DNA of 64,000 nucleotides from CAWANF01 sp963783355. GTDB taxonomy: Bacteria > Bacteroidota > Rhodothermia > Balneolales > DATFMH01. The notes below the pieces were generated by a model. It was not told the DNA's origin. It did no database searches and saw nothing but the letters and a program-made list of their open reading frames with translations. Positions 36,497-46,052 of the stretch are shown one piece after another. The stretch covers positions 806,001 through 870,000 of the forward strand of contig CAWANF010000001.1 in the NCBI GenBank assembly GCA_963783355.1. Reading direction: 5' to 3'. The stretch's first letter is position 1; the number at the start of each line of letters is the position of its first letter. The position numbers and the translations under genes were made by a program.

Positions 36497-37552
36497 ATGT
36501 TATTTTGTTTTTTGGGATCGATTCTTCTGCTATTGACGGGATGTGGTTCCAAAGGCAAGAGCAGTCCCCAGCCCGATTCCGACTCGGTAGATATCCGTCC
36601 GACAGTCATTTTTGCACGTGCCGATCACAAACCGCTTTACTATTATATTGAAACACAAGGGGTAACCGAACCGGTCAGAAAGATAAATATCCAATTGAAT
36701 CTCAGCGGATTTGTTCGTGAAAGTGCTCTTCAAGACGGTAAAATGGTAAAAAAAGGGGATACGTTACTGGCGTTGAATGATACTGAATGGCAATTGGCGT
36801 TTCAGCAAGCACAAACCGAATACCAGAAAGCTAAAACAGGTTATGATATCGAAAAATCCCTACGAAAAGGAAGGGCTGATAATGCGGACTCAGCTCAGAC
36901 TAATTATATGCTTAAGGTTCAATTCGGATTGGAACAGGCAGAAATAGCTCGTGACAAAGCAAAACTGGACATTCAATATGCTCACGTTGTGGCTCCCTTT
37001 TCCGGGGTTTTGGGCACTTCGCAAACTTTTTCACCAGGACAATATGTAACCGCAGGAACGCAGCTGGCAACCCTGGTGGATTTGTCGCATGTACAGGTGC
37101 GTCTGGATGTGCTCGAAGAAAACATAGGACGGGTCAAAATCGGGCAGCCGGTTCAAATTATTATGGATGACAGTGCTAAAATGGTTGGGAATGTTACCGG
37201 GATTTCGCCACTCGTGAATCAACAGACAAAGACAGGGCAGGTTGTAGCCCTGTTTAATAACCCCAAACATCTGCTGCTGCCCGGCATGACGGTAAACGCC
37301 AGGATATTGACCCGTTCGGTTGAGGGCACGGCCAGGGTTCCCCGCGCAGCTGTTTTAGAGCGGGAGAACCGGCTTTTGGTTTTTGAATTACGCGGTGACG
37401 AAGTGAATTGGGTGTATGTGCATCCCCTGGCTATGAATAATCAGTGGGCCGAATTGAAAAATAAGGATATCGCTCCTGGTGATACCATTGCCGTGGATCG
37501 GCATTTTGCCCTGAGCCATAAAGAAAAGGTAACCGTTAAGATGGAAGAATGA
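36497..37552 (+). CDS. RND efflux membrane fusion protein, lipoprotein type
   Basis: 351 residues from MLFCFLGSILLLLTGCGSKG; this start gives a lipoprotein signal with lipobox LTGC, whereas the frame upstream to 36320 would place the signal 60 residues in. It has the lipoyl halves QLNLSGFVRESALQDGKMVK and VVAPFSGVLGTSQTFSPGQY around a short coiled coil, then a beta-barrel domain ending EKVTVKMEE. It connects the pumps encoded on either side to an outer-membrane channel not present here. Its stop codon TGA falls inside the ATGAATGTATTT sequence that borders the DUF559 repeat element. Confidence 0.88.
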   Translation: MLFCFLGSILLLLTGCGSKGKSSPQPDSDSVDIRPTVIFARADHKPLYYYIETQGVTEPVRKINIQLNLSGFVRESALQDGKMVKKGDTLLALNDTEWQLAFQQAQTEYQKAKTGYDIEKSLRKGRADNADSAQTNYMLKVQFGLEQAEIARDKAKLDIQYAHVVAPFSGVLGTSQTFSPGQYVTAGTQLATLVDLSHVQVRLDVLEENIGRVKIGQPVQIIMDDSAKMVGNVTGISPLVNQQTKTGQVVALFNNPKHLLLPGMTVNARILTRSVEGTARVPRAAVLERENRLLVFELRGDEVNWVYVHPLAMNNQWAELKNKDIAPGDTIAVDRHFALSHKEKVTVKMEE

Positions 37553-37556
37553 ATGT

Positions 37557-37612
37557 ATTTCCCCTCATGGGAGAGCTTGTCCCGATTTTAATCGGGGGGA
37601 TTAAGGGGTGGA
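37557..37612. repeat. Left end of the DUF559-bearing palindromic element
   Basis: ATTTCCCCTCATGGGAGAGC then TTGTCCCGATTTTAATCGGG and GGATTAAGGGGTGG. This is the left-end type of the 180-bp units, here with an extra nested hairpin (TTGTCCCGATT / AATCGGGG) in its stem. It begins five bases after the stop codon of the fusion protein and 24 bases before the DUF559 ATG. Confidence 0.8.
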
Positions 37613-37633
37613 TAAAAATCAGGTCATCAATAC

Positions 37634-38029
37634 ATGAACAAAAAATACAAATATGACATAATACCATATGATCCCAAGCTGAGGGAAAGGGCCCGATATT
37701 TGAGAAACCACAGTACCCGTGCAGAAATTTATCTTTGGAAGTATCTGAGAAATAAACAGGTTTTTGGATATGATTTTGACCGTCAAAAACCTATCGATCA
37801 TTTTATAGTTGATTTTTATTGTAAGGAGCTGCATTTGGCTATCGAAATTGATGGCGATAGCCATAATGAAAAGTGGAATACCTATGATAAGTATAGAGAC
37901 AATAGATTAAATGAGTTGGGTGTTAATGTGATACATTTTCAAAATGAAGATGTAAAAAATGATTTGCGAGATGTTTTATTAGCTATTGAAGAAACGATCA
38001 AAAATTTGGAAAAGAAAGACAAACAGTGA
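37634..38029 (+). CDS. DUF559 endonuclease-like protein (Vsr/PD-(D/E)xK fold), inside repeat ends
   Basis: 131 residues. DUF559 proteins share the fold of the very-short-patch-repair nuclease Vsr. The N-terminal RARYLRNHSTRAEIYLWKYL is the family hallmark; the catalytic core is FDRQKPIDHFIVDFYCKELH then LAIEIDGDSHNEK with D60, E71 and D73. It lies precisely between a left end and a right end of the palindromic repeat family, and its last codons (GACAAACAG TGA) lie within sequence repeated in the non-coding units that follow. It is therefore the likely enzyme of the repeat element. Biochemical function of DUF559 is not established; a nicking or repair role is inferred from the fold. Confidence 0.88.
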   Translation: MNKKYKYDIIPYDPKLRERARYLRNHSTRAEIYLWKYLRNKQVFGYDFDRQKPIDHFIVDFYCKELHLAIEIDGDSHNEKWNTYDKYRDNRLNELGVNVIHFQNEDVKNDLRDVLLAIEETIKNLEKKDKQ

Positions 38030-38604
38030 ACCCACCCCCAGCCCCTCCTCGAGAGGGGAGTAATTCGGAGCAAAAAATGAATGTATTTCCCCTCTTGGGA
38101 GGGGATTAAGGGGTGGGTTAAGAAACGATGAAAGTGATGAGAAATAACAGGAATAAGGAAAACAATGAATCAAAGAATTTTGTAATAGGAGTCAAAATGA
38201 CAAACAGTGAACCCACCCCCAGCCCCTCCTCGGGAGGGGAGTAATTCGGAGCAAAAAATGAATGTATTTCCCCTCTTGGGAGGGGATTAAGGGGTGGGTT
38301 AAGAAACGATGAAAGTGATGAGAAATAACAGGAATAAGGAAAACAATGAATCGATGAATTTTGAAATAGGAGTCAAAATGACAAACAGCGGACCCACCCC
38401 CAGCCCCTCCGCGGGAGGGGAGTAATTCGGAGCAAAAAATGAATGTATTTCCCCTCTTGGGAGGGGATTAAGGGATGGGTTAAGAAACGATGAAAGTGAT
38501 GAGAAATAACAGGAATAATGAAAACAATGAATCAAAGAATTTTGTAATAGGAGTCAAAATGACAAACAGCGGACCCACCCCCAGCCCCTCCCAAGAGGGG
38601 AGTG
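38018..38604. repeat. Right end of the DUF559 element plus three tandem 181-bp units
   Basis: Right ends (CCCACCCCCAGCCCCTCC type) lie near 38028-38060, 38209-38241, 38390-38421 and 38571-38602. Left ends (CCCCTCTTGGGAGGGG then ATTAAGGGGTGGGTT) lie near 38086, 38267 and 38448. The interiors (AGAAACGATGAAAGTGATGA through GGAGTCAAAATGACAAACAG) are about 90 bases long and similar to those at 11.7-12.4 kb. The 34 bases from GACAAACAGTGAACCCACCC onward are identical between the 3' end of the DUF559 gene and the first unit, so the units look like internal deletions of the gene-bearing form. Confidence 0.9.
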
Positions 38605-38677
38605 ATTTTCGGGCGAAATTAACGTCTTTCGCTATAGCAAATAAAAATAGTAATTAAGCACACAATTACATTTATAT

Positions 38678-41600
38678 TTGAAACAAACCGGTACACATAG
38701 CATCCTTTCATCCATTTTGCGGCGGCGGTATTTCATGGCGCTGGTATACCTGTTGATCGTGTTGCTGGGCTGGGAATTTTGGGTGCGGATTCCGGTGGAA
38801 TTAGTTCCGGATACCAGCTTGCCGGCTATAACCGTAACTTATTCCTGGGGCGGTACATCTCCGGAAGCCATGGAACGGGATATTACCCGAAAAGTGGAGG
38901 GACTGGCCCGGCAGCTGAAGGGGGTAAAAAAACTTCAATCCGTCACCACGGAAGGGACCTCGCAGGTTACGATACAATTCCAGAAGAACGTCCCTGTCGA
39001 TTATCGCATAGTCGAAATGAGAGAGATGCTCAATAACCTGAGTAACAACCTGCCACTCGATGTTTCACAACCAAATATAACCAAACAGATCCCCAAACAA
39101 TTACAGGATACCAGGGATTTCATGGTATGGTCGGTCAGCGGTGCCATGAACCGCTATGACCTGTTAGATTGGGCACAGCGAAACCTGAAGATACCTCTGT
39201 CCGGAATGGATGGGATAGCCGATGTTCAGCTCTCAGGTGTCAGGGATCCGGCATTAACTATCACTTTTAACCCGGATTATATTCAAAAGTGGCATCTTTC
39301 TGTTAACAGAATTTTAGGGCAAATACGAACCGGAATGGATTGGAATACGGCCGGTTATCTGAGTCCGGCTGCCAAAAGAATACCGATGGTTCAGCTTCCT
39401 GAATACAAAACCCTCAATGGAATACGACAATTTCCGGTGCAACTGCCCGACAGTTCAGGTATTGTCCGGCTTAGTTCGATAGCCACTGTTGCAATGCAGG
39501 ATTACCCGGAACACAGTTTGCAAAGATTTAACGGCAAACCGGCACTGACCTTGATTATTGAAAAAACTCCGGGAGCCGATGCACTGAATCTGGCTGCCCG
39601 TGTAAATGCGAAAATGGCACAATTGAGGAAATCGCTGCCACCGGGAGTCACTTTACACCTGGAACACGATTCAACAAAAGAATTAAGGGAACGGTTGACA
39701 AACCTGGATCAACAGGCCTGGTTCAGCCTCGGCTGTGTTTTCCTGATACTGCTGATATTTATTTGGGAGCTTCGTGCACCATTTATCATACTCAGCAGCA
39801 TCATATTTTCGGTATTAATGAGCATCGGGTTACTGTACCTGGTAGGATATACCCTTAACATATTTACGATGGCGGCAATAACTATCGCCCTGGGGATGCT
39901 GGTCGATAATGCAATCGTCGTTTTTGAACAGGTGCGACCGGAGCTGCCTGAAGAACGTGAGCAAAGGATTCATCATGTCAGCGAAGGAGTAAAAAGAGTC
40001 ACCGTGCCGGTTATAGGTAACACCCTGACAACTGTTTGTATCTTCATTCCCATGTTGTTCGCACTTACAAAACTGAGATATTTTCTTGTACCACTCGGCG
40101 TCGGACTGACGCTGACCTTGCTCTCATCTGTGGTCATTTGTCTTACCTGGATACCGTATGCCCTGGTTTGGTTAATACCCAGGCGAAACCTGAATATCTC
40201 TTTTTTAAAAAAAATCAGGAATAAACTGGAACAAATTCGAAAAAAAAGTCGAATCCCGGAAAGAATGTGGCTTTTAGGATTGCTATGGCGTCATCGCGTG
40301 CGCTGGCTGGTTTATATCACTTTGATATTTCTTATCGGGATCCCGCTTTTTTTGATTCCGGAACCCAAATGGGCTCAGAATGATGATGCCAAAGGCCTGG
40401 AAAAGTTGTCCATGGTGTACTTCAATAACCGCAAGGAAATCGATTCCTGGATTGGAGGAATCTCGTACCGGTTTTATAATAATGCGTATTTCGGACAACC
40501 CTTTCAATCGGGTGGAGGTGAGGTTTTGACCGTCGATATTACCGCCCCGATGGGAACACCACTCACCGAACTCAATAAAATTGCCGGCAATTTTGAACGA
40601 ATCGCTCAGCCTTATAAATACGCGCTGGATTATTTTGAGACAGAGGTATCGGATTATAATTATAATGCCCGCATACAATTCTATTTCAAAAAAGCCTACC
40701 TGGATAAGGCGGCACCATACATGTTGAAAAACGATGCCACTTACCTGGCAGCAAGAACCGGGAATACCAACATCTCCGTCAGTGGTTTCGGACAAGGATA
40801 TTATTCCGGGGGAGGAGGCTCAGGCTCTTCGTATAGTTATAAACTTACGGGATATTCGTATGATGCCCTTTTAAGTGTCGCAAAGGATATCAAAAGGCGC
40901 CTGCAGAAGAATCCGAGAGTACGTAATATTGATATCAGCGGATCCGGTTACTTTTATCGATCGGGATTGTACCACTATGTATTGCATCCCAATAATAAAT
41001 TGTTGTATCGTTATGGGCTGACAAAGTCGTCACTTTATCAAACACTATACCCGGAGATTAGCCAGGCTGCCACCTATGGGAGGGTTCAATTCGGCGGCAG
41101 GCAGGTATATTTGATGGGTCGTATCGCCCGGCCGGATCATGCCTATACCAGTCTGATGACAAAACCAAGGCAAACCGGAAATGTTATCTATAAACTGGGG
41201 GAAGTGGCTTCTCTTAAAAAACAGAAAGTTATGAGCCAGATAACCAAGGAGAATCAGAGGTATGTACGGTATGTCTCTTTCAGTTTTATAGGTCCTTATG
41301 AATACGGTCAAACACTGGCTAAATCGTTATTAAAAAAGCTGCCGCTGCCGGTCGGTATTCATGCTAATATTCCAAATTATAATTTTGGGAACACCAATTC
41401 GGAATACCAAGGACTGGCTGAAGTGCTTTTGTTTGCCTTGCTTATCGTCTGGATGATCGTTTCTGCACTCCTGGAAAGCTGGTGGGAGCCGGTCATTATT
41501 CTGCTTTCGGTCCCGTTATCACTGGTGGGGGTGATGTATTGTGTCCTGCAATATGATCTTTCGTTTGGAAATGGTGCTTTTGCCGGGACCCTGTTACTGG

Positions 41601-41896
41601 TGGGAGTGGTGGTCAATAATGCCATTTTGCTTTTACACGGCCGTCAGCTTCAGGGTTTTGGCGGTGTGAACGGAGCCCGGGCGTGGATTTATACCTATCG
41701 GGATCGCATGCGTTCGGTTATTCTAACTACTCTGACGACCCTGGCAGGACTGTTGCCGCTGATGTTACAAAACACTTCCGAATTCTGGCACAATATGGCT
41801 ATTGTTGTTTTCTGGGGACTATCGGTCAGTACTGTTTTGATTGTGTTGCTGGCGGGTATTTGGGAAAAGAAATTGATTTTCAGCCATTTCAGATAA
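38678..41896 (+). CDS. RND-family efflux transporter permease, second pump of the group
   Basis: 1072 residues from a TTG start (MKQTGTHSILSSILRRRYFM). It has a typical first helix, the periplasmic domain start PDTSLPAITVTYSWGGTSPE, the TM4 region ALGMLVDNAIVVFEQVRPEL (DN instead of DD) and a final helix bundle ending KKLIFSHFR. A Gly/Ser/Tyr-rich stretch GYYSGGGGSGSSYSYK near residue 706 is unusual for the second periplasmic loop. It probably was contiguous with the fusion protein gene before the DUF559 repeat module entered between them. Confidence 0.88.
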   Translation: MKQTGTHSILSSILRRRYFMALVYLLIVLLGWEFWVRIPVELVPDTSLPAITVTYSWGGTSPEAMERDITRKVEGLARQLKGVKKLQSVTTEGTSQVTIQFQKNVPVDYRIVEMREMLNNLSNNLPLDVSQPNITKQIPKQLQDTRDFMVWSVSGAMNRYDLLDWAQRNLKIPLSGMDGIADVQLSGVRDPALTITFNPDYIQKWHLSVNRILGQIRTGMDWNTAGYLSPAAKRIPMVQLPEYKTLNGIRQFPVQLPDSSGIVRLSSIATVAMQDYPEHSLQRFNGKPALTLIIEKTPGADALNLAARVNAKMAQLRKSLPPGVTLHLEHDSTKELRERLTNLDQQAWFSLGCVFLILLIFIWELRAPFIILSSIIFSVLMSIGLLYLVGYTLNIFTMAAITIALGMLVDNAIVVFEQVRPELPEEREQRIHHVSEGVKRVTVPVIGNTLTTVCIFIPMLFALTKLRYFLVPLGVGLTLTLLSSVVICLTWIPYALVWLIPRRNLNISFLKKIRNKLEQIRKKSRIPERMWLLGLLWRHRVRWLVYITLIFLIGIPLFLIPEPKWAQNDDAKGLEKLSMVYFNNRKEIDSWIGGISYRFYNNAYFGQPFQSGGGEVLTVDITAPMGTPLTELNKIAGNFERIAQPYKYALDYFETEVSDYNYNARIQFYFKKAYLDKAAPYMLKNDATYLAARTGNTNISVSGFGQGYYSGGGGSGSSYSYKLTGYSYDALLSVAKDIKRRLQKNPRVRNIDISGSGYFYRSGLYHYVLHPNNKLLYRYGLTKSSLYQTLYPEISQAATYGRVQFGGRQVYLMGRIARPDHAYTSLMTKPRQTGNVIYKLGEVASLKKQKVMSQITKENQRYVRYVSFSFIGPYEYGQTLAKSLLKKLPLPVGIHANIPNYNFGNTNSEYQGLAEVLLFALLIVWMIVSALLESWWEPVIILLSVPLSLVGVMYCVLQYDLSFGNGAFAGTLLLVGVVVNNAILLLHGRQLQGFGGVNGARAWIYTYRDRMRSVILTTLTTLAGLLPLMLQNTSEFWHNMAIVVFWGLSVSTVLIVLLAGIWEKKLIFSHFR

Positions 41897-42027
41897 GCAC
41901 TTCTCAAGATTCGTGGAATACGTATTCAGGAGAAGTCTAAAAAGTACTGAAAACAAGTTTACGACGGCACTTTATTTATTCGGAATTAATATTTGTATAT
42001 ACATTAATTTAATATTAAATTATATCC

Positions 42028-42480
42028 ATGAAATTAGAAAATGAAATACAAATGACCCGGTTTGTCAGTCAGGAACAGCGTACTTGGCTGAATCTTTTGG
42101 TTACCGCGAATCGATGCACAGCAGAGATGAACGGAATTTTTAAAAAATACGGATTAACCGAGCAGCAATATAATGTCATGCGAATTCTCAGGGGAATGTA
42201 CCCCGACTCCGGTAACCTGTTCGAGATCCAGGAACGAATGATTGACAAAAATTCTAATGCAACGCGTTTGGTTGACAAGCTCCGGCAGAAAGGATTAGTT
42301 GAACAAAAACCGTGCGTACAGAACCGAAGGAAAGTTGAGATAAAAATTACAGATGAGGGATTGAAATTATTATCAGAAGTAGATCCGGAAATGGAGGATA
42401 GCATTAAACGATTATTTGTTCGCTTAAATGATACAGAAATTAAACAACTGGATGAGTTGCTGGAAAAATTCCGTGGATAA
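42028..42480 (+). CDS. MarR-family transcriptional regulator
   Basis: 150 residues with a winged helix: GLTEQQYNVMRILRGMYPDS, the recognition helix region DKNSNATRLVDKLRQKGLVE and the wing QNRRKVEIKITDEGLKLLSE. N- and C-terminal helices form the dimer interface. It is 130 bases after the RND pump and 34 bases before a nitroreductase gene, so it may control either; MarR regulators often control oxidoreductases or efflux under phenolic or oxidative stress. Confidence 0.9.
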   Translation: MKLENEIQMTRFVSQEQRTWLNLLVTANRCTAEMNGIFKKYGLTEQQYNVMRILRGMYPDSGNLFEIQERMIDKNSNATRLVDKLRQKGLVEQKPCVQNRRKVEIKITDEGLKLLSEVDPEMEDSIKRLFVRLNDTEIKQLDELLEKFRG

Positions 42481-42514
42481 TAAAGAGTTTAACAAGAAAT
42501 AAAAAAGGAATATA

Positions 42515-43112
42515 ATGAACAGTGATCAAATGATTAATCAACAAACAAAATTGAGTGAATTGGCCAGGGAAAGAAGGAGTCCGCGGGCTTACGATTCCCG
42601 TCCGGTTGAGGATTACAAACTCAATCAATTATTCGAAACAGCACGTTGGGCCCCATCGATGTATGAACGAGCAACCATGGCGTTTTGTTTATGCGACAAG
42701 AGATCATAAAGAGGCTTTTAATAACTTTTTAGACAGCCTCATGGAAGGCAACAGGATATGGGCTCAAAACGCACCGATTCTCTTAGCTGTTTTTGCAAGG
42801 AAAACATACGAACGGAATGGAAAAGACTATCGTCATTCTTGGTACGACACCGGACAGGCAATGGGTATGTTAAGCCTGCAGGCTACCGAACTCGGTTTGT
42901 ATATTCACCAGATGGGTGGGTTTTATGCTGATAAAATAAAAGAAGCCGCGGGTTTGTCTGATGAATATGAACCGGTTATTATGGCCACGGTTGGATATGC
43001 CGGCGATTTGAACAACTTGCCCGAACATTTGAAAGAGCGGGAGCTGGCTCCCAGGACCAGGAAAGAAGTTGATGAACTGGTTCGCGGTTTTGAACAACAC
43101 TCCAATAACTAA
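42515..43112 (+). CDS. Nitroreductase-family flavoprotein, one frame change
   Basis: About 199 residues when a frame change near 42665 is bridged. The first part has ELARERRSPRAYDSRPVEDY (FMN-binding Arg pair) and ARWAPSM; the second continues NEQPWRFVYATRDHKEAFNN and WYDTGQAMGMLSLQATELGL. These motifs define the FMN-dependent nitroreductase fold, which reduces nitro-aromatics or quinones with NAD(P)H. It lies between MarR and pirin genes in one direction; the trio looks like a small detoxification operon. Confidence 0.85.
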
Positions 43113-43127
43113 ATAAGGAATGACAAA

Positions 43128-43841
43128 ATGAAATCGGTATTGCATAAAGCGGATACACGCGGGCATGCCAACCATGGATGGCTGGATACCCATCACAGCT
43201 TCAGTTTTGCATCGTGGTATAATCCTGAAAGAATGCATTTTGGTGCACTTCGGGTATTGAATGACGATTTTGTTGCAGCCGGACAAGGATTCGGGTTGCA
43301 TCCACATGACAATATGGAAATCGTTACTATTATGCTGGATGGAACGCTTGAACACCGCGACAGCATGGGGCACACTGAGCAGCTGCATCCCAATGAGGTC
43401 CAGGCTATGTCGGCCGGATCCGGAATTCAGCATGCCGAGTATAATGCATCACAAACCGATCCGTTGAACTTGCTTCAGATTTGGGTATTTCCCGACAAGG
43501 CCAACGTGGAACCCCGGTATGATCAGCGAAAATTTAATCCGGATGAACGGAAAGGGAAGTGGCAATTCCTGGTAGCCCCAAAAGATTCGGCTGAGGATAC
43601 CTCTCTTTGGCTGCATCAAAAAGCCTGGTTTGCCCGGACGGAATTGGAAGAAGATGGTTCCATCGATTATCAGCTTCACAAAGATAACCAGGGTGTTTAT
43701 GTATTTGTCATTGAAGGATCAGTAAAAATAGATGATCAAACACTGAATAAACGGGATGGCATAGGAATTTCTGACCTTGATACATTGCATATTGAGGCAA
43801 TAGAAAATGCCGACGTATTATTGATTGAAATTCCAACCTGA
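43128..43841 (+). CDS. Pirin-family protein (YhhW/quercetinase-like bicupin)
   Basis: 237 residues. The N-terminal cupin has the metal-binding set HPHDNMEIVTIMLDGTLEHR and GSGIQHAEYNAS (two His, a third His and a Glu), followed by LLQIWVFPDKANVEPRYDQR, typical of the pirin family. The C-terminal cupin lacks metal ligands, as usual. Some relatives (YhhW) degrade quercetin; others are redox sensors. It is 16 bases after the nitroreductase gene, so co-transcribed. Confidence 0.92.
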   Translation: MKSVLHKADTRGHANHGWLDTHHSFSFASWYNPERMHFGALRVLNDDFVAAGQGFGLHPHDNMEIVTIMLDGTLEHRDSMGHTEQLHPNEVQAMSAGSGIQHAEYNASQTDPLNLLQIWVFPDKANVEPRYDQRKFNPDERKGKWQFLVAPKDSAEDTSLWLHQKAWFARTELEEDGSIDYQLHKDNQGVYVFVIEGSVKIDDQTLNKRDGIGISDLDTLHIEAIENADVLLIEIPT

Positions 43842-43867
43842 TTAACCGGAATTAATGGATAAGAATA

Positions 43868-43905
43868 CAGCCCGGGTACGTTTTTGGATCCGGGCTGTTT
43901 TATTT
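43868..43905 (+). terminator. Terminator after the pirin gene
   Basis: CAGCCCGGG and CCGGGCTG form an 8-bp GC-rich stem with a T-rich tail (TTTTATTTAT), 27 bases after the pirin stop. Confidence 0.8.
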
Positions 43906-44275
43906 ATAAAGATTAGAATAGTACAATCATTCTGAAAATACCGTTAGCTTAAACCCGGGTAAAACGGAGAGGGGAAAGATGCCGGTTTAAAGTTGGAAGC
44001 CGGTTATTTTTCAGTAATTAATATATATTATTATAAAATTCTCATAAGTATAGCAAAATATGATACTTATATAGCAAAATATAATAAGTGTTGATAGTTA
44101 ATTTTATGTAAAAGCCTGGTGTTATAAATAGAAATAGTAACTCATCAGAGGTCAGGTTATGCAATTCTTCAAGAGACAATTTAAAAAAGCTCTTCCTTAT
44201 GGACTGGAAGTCATTTTGGGGAACAACAGGTTTATAAATAATCCCTATAAAATTTGTTCGAAAAGAGTATAAAAT

Positions 44276-44318
44276 GTAAAAAGTGCCACTTAATAATAAA
44301 TTAAACAGCACTTTTTAC
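44276..44318 (-). terminator. Terminator hairpin after tRNA-Leu
   Basis: GTAAAAAGTGC and GCACTTTTTAC form a perfect 11-bp stem six bases from the tRNA 3' end. The loop holds GCCACTTAATAATAAATT, whose first part recurs at the MocR gene start. Confidence 0.6.
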
Positions 44319-44323
44319 AAAAG

Positions 44324-44405
44324 TACCGGTGGTCGGAGTCGAACCGACACACCCGAAGGTACACGATTTTGAGTCGTGCGCGTCTACCAATTCCGCCACA
44401 CCGGC
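44324..44405 (-). tRNA. tRNA-Leu(CAA)
   Basis: On the minus strand an 82-nt cloverleaf begins GCCGGTGTGGCGGAATTGGT, has the anticodon stem CACGA / TCGTG around loop CTCAAAA (anticodon CAA), a long variable arm and the T-arm GTCGGTTCGACTCCGAC, and ends with discriminator A. The acceptor pairs fully apart from a G-U at position 1. It reads UUG. No CCA is encoded, as is common in this phylum. It is a possible integration site, but no integrase lies nearby. Confidence 0.95.
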
Positions 44406-44538
44406 AAAAATCTACAGAACTGCTTTTATCATATAAAGAACAGTACATCTTTCAAGACCCGTAATATACGGTATAAGAAATTACTTCGTCAACATGGATT
44501 TCTGATTTTTTAATACCTGCCTGCAAATGTATTGATCA

Positions 44539-46044
44539 TTAATTGTCCATTTTACGTCCATATTCATGTAAAACGTCCCTTAACCTTTGTACTCCTTCTG
44601 AAATAGAAACTTCGTTGAATGCCGTATATCCCAGTATAAGTCCCGGTTTCACTGGAAAATGCATGGCATGTTCTGTCAGTGAATTAACGATGAGGCCTCT
44701 TTTTTGTGCCAGTTTTTTTATTTCCCGGTCATCATAGCCATCCGGAAGCCAGGCAATCAGATGCATCCCCGCATCGTTTCTTTCGATATGAATTTTATTT
44801 CCCGGTAGTTTATTTATTTCATTGATAAGAATTTCTTGCCTTTCTTTGTACAACAGCCTCATTTTCCGAATGTGCTTTGTGAAATGTCCGTTCTCCATAA
44901 ATTTTGCTGTGATCATCTGCTCCATGATCGCATTTTGTCGATCGGCAATGGACTTTGCAGCTAAAAATATTTCCGTCACTTTTGGATTGGGTAACACCAT
45001 ATAACCTAATCGTAAACCCGGGAAAAGTACTTTGCTAAAGGTTCCTGTATAAATGACCCCGCTGCCTGAATTCAGTCCCTGCAAAGATGGAAGGGGATTG
45101 CCGGCATAACGATATTCACTGTCATAATCATCTTCTACAATCCAAACCTTATTCTTCTTGCTCCATTCAAGCAGTTGCAGCCGGCGTGATATACTCATCG
45201 TGTACCCTAAAGGATATTGATGTGATGGAGTCGTATAAACCAAATCGGGCTTAGGATAGTTTTTTATGGCGTAATCCAAATCTAAACCGTCTTCATTAAC
45301 AGGAACCGGATAAATTTCAGCACCTGTGGGTATATAAGCAGCACGGGTTCCAAGATACCCGGGATCTTCAAGCCAAACAACACTATTTTCATTTAACAAT
45401 ACTTTACCGGTCAGATTCAATGACTGCTGGGATCCATTGACAATGAGTATTTGCTCTTTTTCGCACCGGACAGCCCGGTAGGTTCTAAGATATTCGGCAA
45501 GTGTGGTTCGTAATGGTTCATAACCGGCTGATTCACCATATCCTAATTCCGCAGGATTAATATTTTTAAAGATGTTATTGATAGTCTTATTCCATAAATC
45601 CATCGGGAAATCAACCAGGGATGGGGTCCCGGATTGAAACGGTATGATCATATCTTTGCTGATATACCTGCGGGTCAGGTTAAACGAATCAAGAAAATAA
45701 TTTTTATTTATTTCCGGAGATTGGGTTCGAAGATTGTCGTTATCATTTTCCAGGACCGGAAGATGATGATCCGGGATATTTTCTGAGACATAGCTTCCGG
45801 AGCCCGTTTTTCCTTCGATGTATCCTTCTATCATGAGCTGCTCGAATGCCAGGGTTACCGTATTCCTCGAAACTTCCAGGGCTGCAGCTAATGAACGGGT
45901 TCCGGGCAGTTTTTGTCCACCACGTATTCGTTTGGATAAAATGGACTCTCTGAAATAACGGTAAAGTTGGATATACAATGGCGTTTCAGCTTCCGGGTTC
46001 AATTTAATTCCAACCAGCGGAATCTCGCCTCTCTTCCTGGACAT
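44539..46044 (-). CDS. MocR/PdxR-family regulator (GntR HTH fused to aminotransferase-like domain)
   Basis: 501 residues. An N-terminal GntR winged helix (TPLYIQLYRYFRESILSKRI, then GTRSLAAALEVSRNTVTLAF) is joined to a fold-I aminotransferase domain with VEDDYDSEYRY and the PLP lysine in YTGTFSKVLFPGLRLGYMVL. MocR proteins bind PLP and control vitamin B6 or amine metabolism genes, usually divergent ones. Here the divergent neighbour is a pyridoxamine-phosphate-oxidase-like flavoprotein, a typical pairing. A candidate operator lies just upstream of its start codon. Confidence 0.92.
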   Translation of the reverse strand: MSRKRGEIPLVGIKLNPEAETPLYIQLYRYFRESILSKRIRGGQKLPGTRSLAAALEVSRNTVTLAFEQLMIEGYIEGKTGSGSYVSENIPDHHLPVLENDNDNLRTQSPEINKNYFLDSFNLTRRYISKDMIIPFQSGTPSLVDFPMDLWNKTINNIFKNINPAELGYGESAGYEPLRTTLAEYLRTYRAVRCEKEQILIVNGSQQSLNLTGKVLLNENSVVWLEDPGYLGTRAAYIPTGAEIYPVPVNEDGLDLDYAIKNYPKPDLVYTTPSHQYPLGYTMSISRRLQLLEWSKKNKVWIVEDDYDSEYRYAGNPLPSLQGLNSGSGVIYTGTFSKVLFPGLRLGYMVLPNPKVTEIFLAAKSIADRQNAIMEQMITAKFMENGHFTKHIRKMRLLYKERQEILINEINKLPGNKIHIERNDAGMHLIAWLPDGYDDREIKKLAQKRGLIVNSLTEHAMHFPVKPGLILGYTAFNEVSISEGVQRLRDVLHEYGRKMDN

Positions 46045-46052
46045 AAGAATAT

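Noticed and set aside
37979..38535. Similar minus-strand frames across the 181-bp array
   Set aside because: Same reason: translations of the repeat ends, with no start context or homology.
44042..44311. 89-codon minus-strand frame beside tRNA-Leu
   Set aside because: It covers the tRNA terminator hairpin and is AT-driven; no support as a gene.
44324..44405. tRNA-Leu as attachment site of an integrated island
   Set aside because: No integrase gene, no direct repeat of the tRNA 3' end and no island-like content on either side within the window.
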